Assembly: GCA_019114305.1 (NCBI GenBank)
Contig: DXFU01000076.1
Coordinates: 1-35,599, forward strand
DNA from: Candidatus Hungatella pullicola
GTDB taxonomy: Bacteria > Bacillota > Clostridia > Lachnospirales > Lachnospiraceae
Length of the DNA stretch: 35,599 bases
Direction: 5' to 3'
The notes beneath the pieces are model-generated. The model had not been told where the DNA came from. It saw only the letters and a program-made list of their open reading frames with translations, and did no database searches. This document shows positions 8,625 to 16,091 of this stretch, in pieces (the first letter of the stretch is position 1; each line of letters starts with the position of its first letter). Position numbers and translations under genes: made by a program.

Positions 8625-8653
8625 TTGACAAAAAAGAGAAAAAAAGATATATT
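8625..8653 (+). promoter_or_regulatory. Sigma-A promoter for the valS T-box transcript
   Basis: A consensus -35 TTGACA (8625-8630) and -10 TATATT (8648-8653) are separated by 17 nt. Transcription would start near 8660, at the 5' end of the T-box leader. Confidence 0.8.
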
Positions 8654-8659
8654 ACATTA

Positions 8660-8923
8660 CAAATACAAAAAGGTAAGGAAAAAGAGGAGTACGCTCATAA
8701 CCCTGACAGAGAGTACCGTTCATCGGCTGGAAGACGGTTAAGGAAGTGTGTGCGGAAGGTAACTTTGGAACCGGGATGCGGAAGGCAGGAAATGCCGGTA
8801 AGCGTTCACGCGTGGCTGCGTTACAGGCCGAGAGATATATGAAGTATTTCATATAACAAAGGTGGTACCGCGGAAAGATTGTTCGCCCTTTGCATCCAGT
8901 TGGATGCAGAGGGCTTTTTATTT
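8660..8923 (+). promoter_or_regulatory. T-box leader controlling valS
   Basis: The hallmark T-box sequence AAAGGTGGTACCGCGG is at 8858-8873, where it pairs with the free end of uncharged tRNA. It is followed by a strong intrinsic terminator (8885-8914 plus T-run). Upstream are the stem I features AGTA (near 8690) and AGAGAG before a GC-rich apical region. A GTA triplet at 8759-8761 is a candidate Val specifier, but I could not place it with certainty. Uncharged tRNA-Val would stabilise the antiterminator and allow valS expression. This explains the gene-free stretch between 8578 and 9025. Confidence 0.88.
8885..8923 (+). terminator. T-box attenuator terminator upstream of valS
   Basis: GCCCTTTGCATCC (8885-8897), an AGTT loop and GGATGCAGAGGGC (8902-8914) form a 13-bp stem with one mismatch, followed by TTTTTATTT. 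Its 5' arm lies just after the T-box element, as expected for regulated termination. Confidence 0.88.
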
Positions 8924-9025
8924 CACAGAAAACCCTATTCCCTGTGGGATAAAGACACTTCTTACATTGTAAACGTTATTCTTTTTGTAAAAACTGCCTG
9001 CCAAAGTACTATAAAGGAGACAACC

Positions 9026-11671
9026 ATGAAAGAGTTAGAGAAAACTTATAATCCTTCTGAAATTGAAGGAAAGCTGTATCAAAAGTGGCTGGATAAAAAG
9101 TATTTTCACGCAAAACCAAATCCGGACAAAAAACCATTTACCATTGTAATGCCTCCGCCAAATATTACAGGCCAGCTTCATATGGGGCATGCGCTGGACA
9201 ATACCATGCAGGACATACTCATTCGCTATAAAAGGATGCAGGGATATGAGGCACTCTGGCAGCCGGGAACAGACCATGCGGCTATTGCCACAGAGGTAAA
9301 GGTCATTGAAAGTCTGAAAAAGCAGGGTATTGACAAGGAAGACCTTGGAAGAGAAGGTTTCCTGGAAAAATGCTGGGACTGGCGCAGGGAATATGGAGGA
9401 AGGATTATTAATCAGCTTCATAAGATGGGATCTTCTGCTGATTGGGACAGAGAGCGCTTTACTATGGATGAAGGCTGTTCCAAAGCGGTTCAGGATGTCT
9501 TTATTAAGCTTTACAACAAAGGATACATTTATAAAGGTTCCAGAATTGTAAACTGGTGTCCTGTCTGCCAGACTTCTATTTCAGACGCTGAGGTGGAGCA
9601 TGAGGATCAGAACGGATTTTTCTGGCATATTAATTATCCCATTGCAGGAGAGCAGGGACGATATGTGGAGATTGCTACCACAAGACCGGAGACTCTTCTG
9701 GGAGATACTGCGGTAGCCGTAAATCCTGATGATGACAGATATAAGGATCTGGTTGGCAAAATGCTTGAGCTTCCTCTTACAGGCCGTCAGATCCCTGTAG
9801 TGGCGGATTCCTATGTTGATATGGAATTTGGAACCGGCTGCGTGAAGATCACTCCTGCCCATGATCCCAACGACTTTGAGGTCGGGAAGCGTCATGATCT
9901 TCCGGAAATAAATATTATGAACGATGACGCAACCATTAATCTTCCGGGAAGCAAGTACAACGGTATGGAGCGCTATGAGGCCAGAAAGGCCATTGTAGAG
10001 GACTTAAAGGAACTGGGACTTCTGGTTAAGGTAGAGCCTCATACCCATGCGGTAGGTATCCATGATCGGTGCAGCACCACAGTAGAGCCTATGGTAAAGC
10101 AGCAGTGGTTTGTCCGCATGGATGAGCTGATTAAGCCGGCTGTAGAGGCAGTGAAAAACGGAGAGATCCGTCTTCTTCCAAAGAGAATGGAAAAAACCTA
10201 TTTCAACTGGACGGATAACATCAGAGACTGGTGTATTTCCAGACAGCTGTGGTGGGGACACAGAATTCCTGCCTATTACTGTCAGAACTGCGGGGAGGTT
10301 GTAGTTGCACCGGAAGCCCCCTGCAGCTGTCCAAAATGCAAAGGTACCCAATTTAAGCAGGATGAGGATACCTTGGATACTTGGTTTTCTTCTGCTTTGT
10401 GGCCATTTTCCACTTTGGGCTGGCCGGAAGAGACAGAGGACTTAAAGTACTTCTATCCTACAGATGTTTTGGTTACAGGATACGACATTATTTTCTTCTG
10501 GGTAATCCGAATGATTTTTTCCGGTTATGAGCAGATGGGCAAGGCTCCTTTCCACACCGTTCTTTTCCATGGACTGGTAAGAGATTCTCAGGGGCGGAAG
10601 ATGAGCAAGTCCCTGGGCAATGGAATCGATCCTTTGGAGGTTATTGACAAGTACGGAGCTGATGCCTTAAGAATGACTTTGATTACAGGCAACGCACCGG
10701 GAAATGACATGCGCTTCTACTGGGAGAGAGTGGAAAACAGCCGCAATTTTGCCAACAAAGTATGGAACGCTTCCCGGTTTATTATGATGAACCTGGAGAA
10801 GGCAGGGGAAGGCCAGGTTCAGCTGGAAAATCTTACAATGGCAGATAAGTGGATTCTGTCAAAGGTAAATACTCTTGCCAGAGATGTGACCGAGAATCTG
10901 GATAAATTTGAACTGGGAATTGCCCTTCAGAAGGTTTATGATTTTATCTGGGAGGAGTTCTGCGACTGGTACATTGAGATGGTGAAGCCGAGGCTGTGGA
11001 GTGAGGAAGATGAGACAAAGCCGGCAGCTATATGGACTCTTAAAACAGTACTGATTCAGTCACTGAAACTTCTTCATCCTTATATGCCGTTTATTACTGA
11101 AGAGATTTTCTGCAACCTTCAGGAAGAAGAGGAATCTATAATGATTTCTTCCTGGCCGGTATACAGAGAAGACTGGAACTTTGCTCAGGAAGAGAAAGCG
11201 GTGGAGACCATTAAGGAAGCAGTTCGCGGAATCCGCACTGTGCGCACATCTATGAATGTGCCCCCAAGCAAAAAGGCTAAAGTATTTGTTGTTTCCGAGA
11301 ATCAGGAGATTCTGGATATATTCTCCCGCAGCAAGGTATTCTTTGCCACTCTGGGATATGCCAGCCAGGTTGAAATTCAGAAGGATAAAGCAGGTATCGG
11401 CGAGGATGCAGTTTCTGCCGTGATTCCTCAGGCAGTTATCTATATGCCATTTGCGGAGCTGGTTGATATTGAGAAGGAATTGGAGCGCTTAAGAAAAGAA
11501 GAGCAGCGTTTGACAGGCGAGCTGGCCAGGGTAAACGGCATGCTGAGCAATGAAAAATTTGTAAGCAAAGCTCCTCAGGCAAAGATAGACGAGGAGAAAG
11601 CCAAGCTTGAGAAATATACTCAAATGATGGAGCAGGTAAAGGAACGCCTGGTTCAACTTGAAACAAAATAA
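9026..11671 (+). CDS. valS: Valine--tRNA ligase
   Basis: Charges tRNA-Val with valine using ATP, in the cytoplasm; a class I synthetase. At 881 aa it has the usual bacterial length. The HIGH-type motif is HMGH at residues 52-55 after the PPPNITGQL lead-in, and the KMSKS loop appears near residue 525 as [11 protein letters not shown]. Between them is the CP1 editing domain ([17 protein letters not shown] and the [17 protein letters not shown] segment), which removes mischarged threonine. The last 65 or so residues form a Glu/Lys/Leu-rich coiled coil typical of ValRS. The true start is ATG 9026, with AAAGGAG 6 nt upstream; the frame stays open upstream into the T-box terminator, which is not coding. 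Expression is gated by the T-box at 8660-8923. Confidence 0.97.
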   Translation: MKELEKTYNPSEIEGKLYQKWLDKKYFHAKPNPDKKPFTIVMPPPNITGQLHMGHALDNTMQDILIRYKRMQGYEALWQPGTDHAAIATEVKVIESLKKQGIDKEDLGREGFLEKCWDWRREYGGRIINQLHKMGSSADWDRERFTMDEGCSKAVQDVFIKLYNKGYIYKGSRIVNWCPVCQTSISDAEVEHEDQNGFFWHINYPIAGEQGRYVEIATTRPETLLGDTAVAVNPDDDRYKDLVGKMLELPLTGRQIPVVADSYVDMEFGTGCVKITPAHDPNDFEVGKRHDLPEINIMNDDATINLPGSKYNGMERYEARKAIVEDLKELGLLVKVEPHTHAVGIHDRCSTTVEPMVKQQWFVRMDELIKPAVEAVKNGEIRLLPKRMEKTYFNWTDNIRDWCISRQLWWGHRIPAYYCQNCGEVVVAPEAPCSCPKCKGTQFKQDEDTLDTWFSSALWPFSTLGWPEETEDLKYFYPTDVLVTGYDIIFFWVIRMIFSGYEQMGKAPFHTVLFHGLVRDSQGRKMSKSLGNGIDPLEVIDKYGADALRMTLITGNAPGNDMRFYWERVENSRNFANKVWNASRFIMMNLEKAGEGQVQLENLTMADKWILSKVNTLARDVTENLDKFELGIALQKVYDFIWEEFCDWYIEMVKPRLWSEEDETKPAAIWTLKTVLIQSLKLLHPYMPFITEEIFCNLQEEEESIMISSWPVYREDWNFAQEEKAVETIKEAVRGIRTVRTSMNVPPSKKAKVFVVSENQEILDIFSRSKVFFATLGYASQVEIQKDKAGIGEDAVSAVIPQAVIYMPFAELVDIEKELERLRKEEQRLTGELARVNGMLSNEKFVSKAPQAKIDEEKAKLEKYTQMMEQVKERLVQLETK

Positions 11672-11694
11672 TCAATAAAATAGGATGACAGAAA

Positions 11695-11765
11695 CAAACA
11701 GCGCCTGCCGCGTATGGAAGCTTAGGTTTTAAGCTTTTCAGCACGGGGGCGTTGTTTGCTTTATT
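11695..11765 (+). terminator. Terminator after valS
   Basis: CAAACAGCGCC (11695-11705) pairs with GGCGTTGTTTG (11748-11758), with one G-U pair. An inner AAGCTTA/TTTAAGCTT hairpin lies near 11718-11736. CTTTATT follows the outer stem. It starts 24 nt after the valS stop. Confidence 0.65.
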
Positions 11766-11809
11766 CCCCAACTTTACAGGGAAGGCTCTGTCTTTGTCTG
11801 AAGGAATTC

Positions 11810-11897
11810 TTTGTAGAAATTGGAAGGAAAAAGACGATAAAAAAAGGGAAGTCTCTCCTTTAATTTGACAAATTCTGAAGGAAAGGGCAGGTATAAT
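11810..11897 (+). promoter_or_regulatory. spoIIG promoter: 21-nt spacing with Spo0A-like boxes
   Basis: A perfect TTGACA (11865-11870) and a perfect TATAAT (11892-11897) are separated by 21 nt, with no good -35 at 17 nt. TTTGACA (11864-11870) reads TGTCAAA on the other strand, one mismatch from the Spo0A box TGTCGAA. TGTAGAA (11812-11818) is another one-mismatch box, about 90 nt before the expected start site. The B. subtilis spoIIG promoter is known for over-long spacing (22 bp), sigma-A dependence and Spo0A activation, so this reads as the same design. Confidence 0.75.
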
Positions 11898-11920
11898 AAG
11901 ACTGCAGACAGGAGGTGAGA

Positions 11921-12763
11921 TTGATTATTACCATAGACCTGTATGCGGATGTTCTGTTTCTTATTAACTTTTTTATGGATGGGTTAATACTTTCCCTTAC
12001 GGGGAAGCTGATGAAATACCCCAGATCCTGGAAAAAAATCGCTTTCGGCTCTGCCCTGGGAGCCATTTGGGCCGTTTTCGTATCGGCCTTTCCCATTTTC
12101 CCCCCTTTAGCGGAGGCTGCGGTTACTTATGGAGGAATCAGCGTGCTGATGGTAACAGCGGCCTTTGGAAGAAAAAGGGGAAAGGAGTTTTTTTTATGTC
12201 TGGGAGCTCTTTATATAATCGCCTTTGTCATGGCAGGCTGTTTTCAGCTTCTGTTATATCATACAAGGGCAGGTACCTATATATTTATGGCGCTTTTGGG
12301 AGAGGCATTCGCCAGGTGGTCTCTGACTGCTTTGATTCTTCTGGGAACAGGAAGCTACCTTGGGCTGTCGGCAGGCCTTCGTATGCTGTGGAACAGAAAA
12401 AAGCGGAAAAACTGCCTGTATCAGGTGACGCTTTTTTACAGAGGACGTGAAAAAAAGGTAACAGCCCTTCTGGACACAGGAAACCGGCTGTTTGAACCTG
12501 TAAGCCGCCGACCGGTTCACGTGGTTACCTATGAGGCGGTGAAAGAAATCTGTGTGTCAGTCCCAGCCGTAACCTACATTCCTTTTGGAAGCGTAGGAAG
12601 GGAGAGAGGGATTCTGCCTGGAATTGAGCTGGATTCTATGGAGGTCAGTCAGGAGAACAGGGAATCAACAAGAATTGAACACCCACTTATCGGCGTCTGC
12701 CGTCAGCCTTTGTGTGGAAACAGAGAATATGAAATGCTCTTAAATGGAGAACAGATTCCATAA
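11921..12763 (+). CDS. spoIIGA: Sporulation sigma-E processing peptidase SpoIIGA
   Basis: A membrane aspartic protease that removes the pro-sequence of sigma-E in the mother cell, after a forespore signal in B. subtilis. The N-terminal half has about five hydrophobic helices (residues 1-155). The C-terminal half is a soluble protease domain with the active-site LLDTGNRL motif near residue 183. At 280 aa it is slightly shorter than B. subtilis SpoIIGA. AGGAGG (11910-11915) directs a TTG start at 11921; a GTG at 11915 overlaps that site and cannot be used with it. It is followed 24 nt later by sigE, its substrate. Transcription should come from the Spo0A-type promoter at 11865-11897. Confidence 0.93.
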   Translation: MIITIDLYADVLFLINFFMDGLILSLTGKLMKYPRSWKKIAFGSALGAIWAVFVSAFPIFPPLAEAAVTYGGISVLMVTAAFGRKRGKEFFLCLGALYIIAFVMAGCFQLLLYHTRAGTYIFMALLGEAFARWSLTALILLGTGSYLGLSAGLRMLWNRKKRKNCLYQVTLFYRGREKKVTALLDTGNRLFEPVSRRPVHVVTYEAVKEICVSVPAVTYIPFGSVGRERGILPGIELDSMEVSQENRESTRIEHPLIGVCRQPLCGNREYEMLLNGEQIP

Positions 12764-12787
12764 TGTGGAAAGGAGAAGCTGTCTGAA

Positions 12788-13537
12788 ATGATAATAAAAG
12801 TTTCCGTACCAAACCGTTTTCAGCTGAAAACGGTTCCAACCTTCCGCACCCTGATGCTTCCGAAGCAGGGTGAAATTCATTACATAGGAGGGGCCGATAT
12901 TCTTCCAGCTCCCCTGGACAGTGAAAAAGAGGCGGAGATGATAGGACTTTTGGGAGGAGAGGAGGATGAAATGGCAAAATCCCAGCTGATTGAACATAAT
13001 CTCAGACTGGTGGTTTATATTGCAAAAAAATTTGACAATACCAGCGTGGGAGTGGAAGATCTGATTTCCATTGGAACCATAGGATTGATAAAGGCCATTA
13101 ATACCTTCAATCCCAAGAAGAATATTAAGCTGGCTACTTATGCATCCAGATGTATCGAAAATGAGATTCTTATGTATTTAAGAAGAAATAATAAAACGAA
13201 GCTGGAAGTGTCTATTGATGAGCCTTTAAATGTTGACTGGGATGGAAATGAACTGCTTCTGTCAGATATTCTAGGAACAGATGAAGATGTAATCTACCGG
13301 GACCTGGAGGATGAGGTGGAGAAAAAGCTTTTAAATACTGCCATCAGCCGTTTAAGTCCCAGAGAAAGACAAATTGTGAAGCTGCGCTTCGGATTGTCGG
13401 GAGAAGAGGGGGAGGAAGGAGAGGAAATGACCCAGAAAGAGGTGGCCGACCTTATGGGAATCTCCCAGTCCTATATATCGCGGCTGGAAAAAAAGATTAT
13501 GAAACGGCTGAAGAAAGAAATTGTAAGGTTTGAATAA
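12788..13537 (+). CDS. sigE: RNA polymerase sporulation sigma factor SigE (pro-sigma-E)
   Basis: The early mother-cell sigma factor, made as an inactive precursor. The N-terminal 31 residues before [12 protein letters not shown] (32-43) are the pro-sequence; B. subtilis has YIGGSEALPPPL at the equivalent place, and cleavage occurs near there. Region 2 is nearly identical to the family: [14 protein letters not shown], then [34 protein letters not shown] and [14 protein letters not shown]. Region 4 ends with the helix-turn-helix [20 protein letters not shown] short acidic GEE repeat sits between the two parts of region 4 and is longer than in B. subtilis. The ATG at 12788 has AAAGGAG about 12 nt upstream, somewhat far. 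It lies downstream of spoIIGA in one operon. Confidence 0.96.
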   Translation: MIIKVSVPNRFQLKTVPTFRTLMLPKQGEIHYIGGADILPAPLDSEKEAEMIGLLGGEEDEMAKSQLIEHNLRLVVYIAKKFDNTSVGVEDLISIGTIGLIKAINTFNPKKNIKLATYASRCIENEILMYLRRNNKTKLEVSIDEPLNVDWDGNELLLSDILGTDEDVIYRDLEDEVEKKLLNTAISRLSPRERQIVKLRFGLSGEEGEEGEEMTQKEVADLMGISQSYISRLEKKIMKRLKKEIVRFE

Positions 13538-13550
13538 AAGAGGGTCACAG

Positions 13551-13589
13551 CCTCAGATGGATATTTTGTCTGTCTGAGGTTATTTTTTT
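13551..13589 (+). terminator. Terminator after sigE
   Basis: CCTCAGA (13551-13557) pairs with TCTGAGG (13573-13579), followed by TTATTTTTTT. It separates the spoIIG operon from the ECF module. Confidence 0.8.
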
Positions 13590-13596
13590 CTTTTCC

Positions 13597-13623
13597 TGAA
13601 ACTTTTTCCCCTCTATCATCGTC
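13597..13623 (+). promoter_or_regulatory. ECF-type promoter in front of sigV
   Basis: TGAAAC (13597-13602) and CGTC (13620-13623) are 17 nt apart. This matches the promoter form used by Bacillus ECF sigma factors (a -35 containing AAC and a -10 of CGTC or CGTA). Lying directly before an ECF sigma gene, it implies positive autoregulation. Confidence 0.7.
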
Positions 13624-13644
13624 TAACTGATAGAATGCAGAGAG

Positions 13645-13661
13645 AAAGGAGGCGCTCCTTT
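13645..13661 (+). promoter_or_regulatory. Hairpin covering the sigV ribosome-binding site
   Basis: AAAGGAG (13645-13651), a GCG loop and CTCCTTT (13655-13661) form a perfect 7-bp stem. The 5' arm contains the Shine-Dalgarno sequence and the 3' arm includes the first two bases of the TTG start. Folded, it would hide the ribosome-binding site. Confidence 0.55.
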
Positions 13662-14157
13662 GAAAGATATAATAGAAAAAGAGGCAGAAAAGATTCTGCT
13701 GGAAGGCTATGAAAAATACTATCGGCTGGCATACAGCTATATGGGAAATGAAGCAGATGCTCTGGACGCTGTTCAGGAAAGCGCTTTGAAAGTAATCAGA
13801 GAGTGCGGCAAAGTAAAGGAGAAAAGCTATCTGGGCACTTGGATTTACAGGATCGTAATTAATACCTGTCTGGATATGCTGAGAAAAAGAAAAAAGGAGA
13901 CCATAGGAATTGATAAGGCAGATCCAAAAGTTCAGGGAGACTATAATCTGGATGATCCAATGGAGCTTTTACAATCCCTGGAGGAACCGGATAAAACCAT
14001 TGTAAAATTGAAGATCTTTGAAGAGCTTAAACTGTCTGAAATTGGAGAAATATTGAATATGAACGTAAATACAGTCAAGGCCCGCCTTTACAGGGCTTTT
14101 AAGAAGCTGAGGGTGGAATTGGAATTCCATAACGCAGACGGAAAGGAGCGGCGGTGA
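13660..14157 (+). CDS. sigV: ECF RNA polymerase sigma factor, SigV type
   Basis: A 165-aa extracytoplasmic-function sigma factor. Region 2 runs over about residues 15-80 (YYRLAYSYMGNEADALDAVQES, then GTWIYRIVINTCLDMLRKRKK), and region 4 over about 105-160 (KLKIFEELKLSEIGEILNM, then NTVKARLYRAFKKLR). There is no region 3, as expected for ECF factors. The SigV assignment rests mainly on its neighbour, an RsiV-type anti-sigma factor. In B. subtilis and Clostridioides difficile that pair responds to lysozyme. Start is a TTG at 13660 with GGAGG 7 nt upstream. Its stop overlaps the anti-sigma start by one base. Expression is probably autoregulated from the promoter at 13597-13623 and damped by the hairpin at 13645-13661. 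Confidence 0.88.
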   Translation: MKDIIEKEAEKILLEGYEKYYRLAYSYMGNEADALDAVQESALKVIRECGKVKEKSYLGTWIYRIVINTCLDMLRKRKKETIGIDKADPKVQGDYNLDDPMELLQSLEEPDKTIVKLKIFEELKLSEIGEILNMNVNTVKARLYRAFKKLRVELEFHNADGKERR

Positions 14158-15026
14158 TGGAAGAAAAAAGAAGGCTTGATAGGCTGAAAGAAGAATATAA
14201 CCAGATTCCTGTGTCAAAAGAGGCCAGAAACAGAATATTGGCGGGAATTGAGAAAGGGAAAAAAGACAAAAGACAAAGGAGAGTGGTGATTGCAGTGAAA
14301 AGAACAGGATTGGCAGCGGCGGCGGCGGCGGCAGTTTTTGTGATTGGGGTGAACGCTTCCTCTACAGTGGCGGCGGCTATGGAGAAGGTTCCATTTTTAG
14401 GACAGATTGCGGAGGTCGTGACTCTTCGTACCTATAGAGATCAGCAGGATAAGCATCAGGCAAATATTCAGGTGCCTGAAATAAGGACAGAAAACGGAGC
14501 TGATCTTACTGTTAATAAGTCTATTGAGGAGTATGCCAATGAATTGATTGCCCAGTATGAGGCTCAGATTCAGGGGGATCAGGAAGGAGAGGGACATTAT
14601 TCCCTGGATTCCACCTATAGTGTAGTTACTGATAATGAAAAATATCTGTCTCTTAAGATCAGTACAACTGCCGTTATGGGAAGCGGAGCCCAGTATGTAA
14701 AAATTTTTACGATTGACAAGAGGACAGGAGAGGAACTGATCCTGGAAGACCTTTTTGAGAATCCGGAGGAAAAATTTGCGGCTATCAGCGATAATATTAA
14801 GGAGCAGATGGTTGCTCAGATGGCAGCAGATGAGTCAAAAATGTATTTTTATGGGACAGGCGACCAGCTGACAGATACCTTCCAGGGAATTACTGGAAAT
14901 GAAAGTTTCTGCTTTAATGAGCAGGGAGAACTGGTTATCGTTTTTGATGAGTACACCGTGGCTCCAGGATATATGGGCGCCGTTGAGTTTGTGATCCCAA
15001 AAGATGTGACAGGAGAGATGAAATAA
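14157..15026 (+). CDS. rsiV: RsiV-type anti-sigma factor (DUF3298 domain)
   Basis: A 289-aa type II membrane protein that should hold the ECF sigma factor inactive. Residues 1-48 are charged and cytoplasmic, the likely sigma-binding part. About 51-70 is the membrane helix, including seven consecutive alanines. The rest is outside the cell. The C-terminal part matches the RsiV DUF4163/DUF3298 architecture, with LEDLF and the hallmark FDEYTVAPGYMG near the end. In B. subtilis RsiV this ectodomain binds lysozyme, which triggers proteolysis and sigma release; that role here is inferred. I chose ATG 14157 because AAGGAG is 8 nt upstream; a GTG at 14154 lies too close. It is coupled to sigV by a TGATG overlap. 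Confidence 0.88.
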   Translation: MEEKRRLDRLKEEYNQIPVSKEARNRILAGIEKGKKDKRQRRVVIAVKRTGLAAAAAAAVFVIGVNASSTVAAAMEKVPFLGQIAEVVTLRTYRDQQDKHQANIQVPEIRTENGADLTVNKSIEEYANELIAQYEAQIQGDQEGEGHYSLDSTYSVVTDNEKYLSLKISTTAVMGSGAQYVKIFTIDKRTGEELILEDLFENPEEKFAAISDNIKEQMVAQMAADESKMYFYGTGDQLTDTFQGITGNESFCFNEQGELVIVFDEYTVAPGYMGAVEFVIPKDVTGEMK

Positions 15027-15070
15027 GTTTATGCTATGGTTTTTCAGAGAAAGCTGGAAGATAAAACCGG

Positions 15071-15113
15071 GAGAGAGGGGAGGGGTGCAAAGCGTCTCCT
15101 CTCCCCGCTTTTT
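15071..15113 (+). terminator. Terminator between rsiV and sigG (convergent genes)
   Basis: A G-rich arm (about 15073-15088) pairs, with G-U pairs, with GCGTCTCCTCTCCCC (15092-15106), followed by GCTTTTT. It ends rsiV transcription and may also hinder sigG read-through, whose stop is 9 nt away. Confidence 0.7.
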
Positions 15114-15121
15114 AAGGTCTG

Positions 15122-15898
15122 TCAGCTTAGATAATTTTTCATGGACTTTAAAGCGTTCTTTTCCAGACGGGATACCTGGGCCTGACTGATATGGATTTCC
15201 TCCGCTACCTCAGTTTGTGTTTTCCCTTCAAAAAAGCGCATATCAATAATATGCCGTTCCCGTTCTGGAAGGCGCTTCATTGCTTCGCTGAGAGATAAAT
15301 CCTCTACCCAGTTTTCTTCCAGATTCTTTTTATCGCTGATTTGATCCATAACATAGAGAGGATCTTTCCCATCGGAATAGACAGGTTCATATAAACTTAC
15401 AGGACTTTGAATGGCATCCAGAGCGTAAGTGACCGCTTCTTTACTGACGCCGATTTCTTCTGCGATTTCCATGAGAGTTGGTTCTTTTAGGTTCTTTTTC
15501 ATCAGGCTTTCCTTGGCATAAATTGCCTTATAGGCTGTGTCTCTTAAAGAGCGGCTGACTCGAATGGAATTGTTGTCTCTTAAATATCTCCGAATTTCTC
15601 CTAAAATCATGGGAACCGCATAGGTGGAAAATTTTACATTCTGAGTAATATCAAAATTGTCAATGGCTTTGATTAACCCTATGCAGCCGATTTGGAACAG
15701 ATCATCCACATTTTCATTGCTGCCCGAAAACCGCTGGATCACGCTGAGAACCAGTCTTAGGTTTCCTTTGATGTATTGCTCCCTGGCCTCCTGATCTCCA
15801 TCCAGAATCCGCTGGAACAGACTTTCCTTCTCCTCACTGGTTAACAAAGGGAGTTTTGATGTGTTAACGCCGCAGATCTCAACTTTGTATACAGGCAT
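15122..15898 (-). CDS. sigG: RNA polymerase sporulation sigma factor SigG
   Basis: The late forespore sigma factor (spoIIIG). The 258-aa protein is close to B. subtilis sigma-G throughout: KVEICGVNTSKLPLL at the N-terminus, GNLRLVLSVIQRF, VDDLFQIGCIGLIKAIDNFD, VKFSTYAVPMILGEIRRYL and RDNNSIRVSRSLRD in regions 2 to 3, and FFEGKTQTEVAEEIHISQAQ followed by VSRLEK in region 4. I chose the ATG at 15896-15898 because GGAGG is 9 nt upstream and homologues begin here; an ATG at 15916 overlaps that site. In B. subtilis sigG follows spoIIGA-sigE on the same strand. Here it is on the opposite strand with sigV-rsiV between. A sigma-F-type promoter lies at 15950-15978. Confidence 0.96.
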   Translation of the reverse strand: MPVYKVEICGVNTSKLPLLTSEEKESLFQRILDGDQEAREQYIKGNLRLVLSVIQRFSGSNENVDDLFQIGCIGLIKAIDNFDITQNVKFSTYAVPMILGEIRRYLRDNNSIRVSRSLRDTAYKAIYAKESLMKKNLKEPTLMEIAEEIGVSKEAVTYALDAIQSPVSLYEPVYSDGKDPLYVMDQISDKKNLEENWVEDLSLSEAMKRLPERERHIIDMRFFEGKTQTEVAEEIHISQAQVSRLEKNALKSMKNYLS

Positions 15899-15949
15899 GT
15901 TTCCGAACCTCCGCATTTTTAATAATTCATGGAACTTGGTTGTATGAAA

Positions 15950-15978
15950 ATGATGGCCGGATTGGACAAATTTTATAC
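15950..15978 (-). promoter_or_regulatory. Forespore (sigma-F/sigma-G type) promoter for sigG
   Basis: On the minus strand GTATA (15978-15974) is followed after 15 nt by GGCCATCAT (15958-15950). This fits the forespore consensus of G-[CT]-ATA and GG-N2-A-N-A-N-T with one mismatch. sigG is a known sigma-F target. Confidence 0.6.
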
Positions 15979-16091
15979 GGCAGAAAAAGAGAAAAAGATT
16001 TCCAGCTGAATTTTTATACATTTAAAGTATTTCCCTTTTTCAAAATTTTTGGTATTATAGCTGGAGAAAGGAAGGAAAAGGAGAAATTGTT

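Noticed and set aside
8579-8842. An 87-codon plus-strand frame before valS
   Set aside because: It spans the valS promoter and T-box stem I, has no clear ribosome-binding site, and its peptide is Lys/Glu/Arg low-complexity sequence reflecting purine-rich RNA.
8879-9025. An upstream extension of valS by 49 codons
   Set aside because: It starts inside the T-box terminator and lacks a ribosome site, while ATG 9026 has AAAGGAG and matches the family start.
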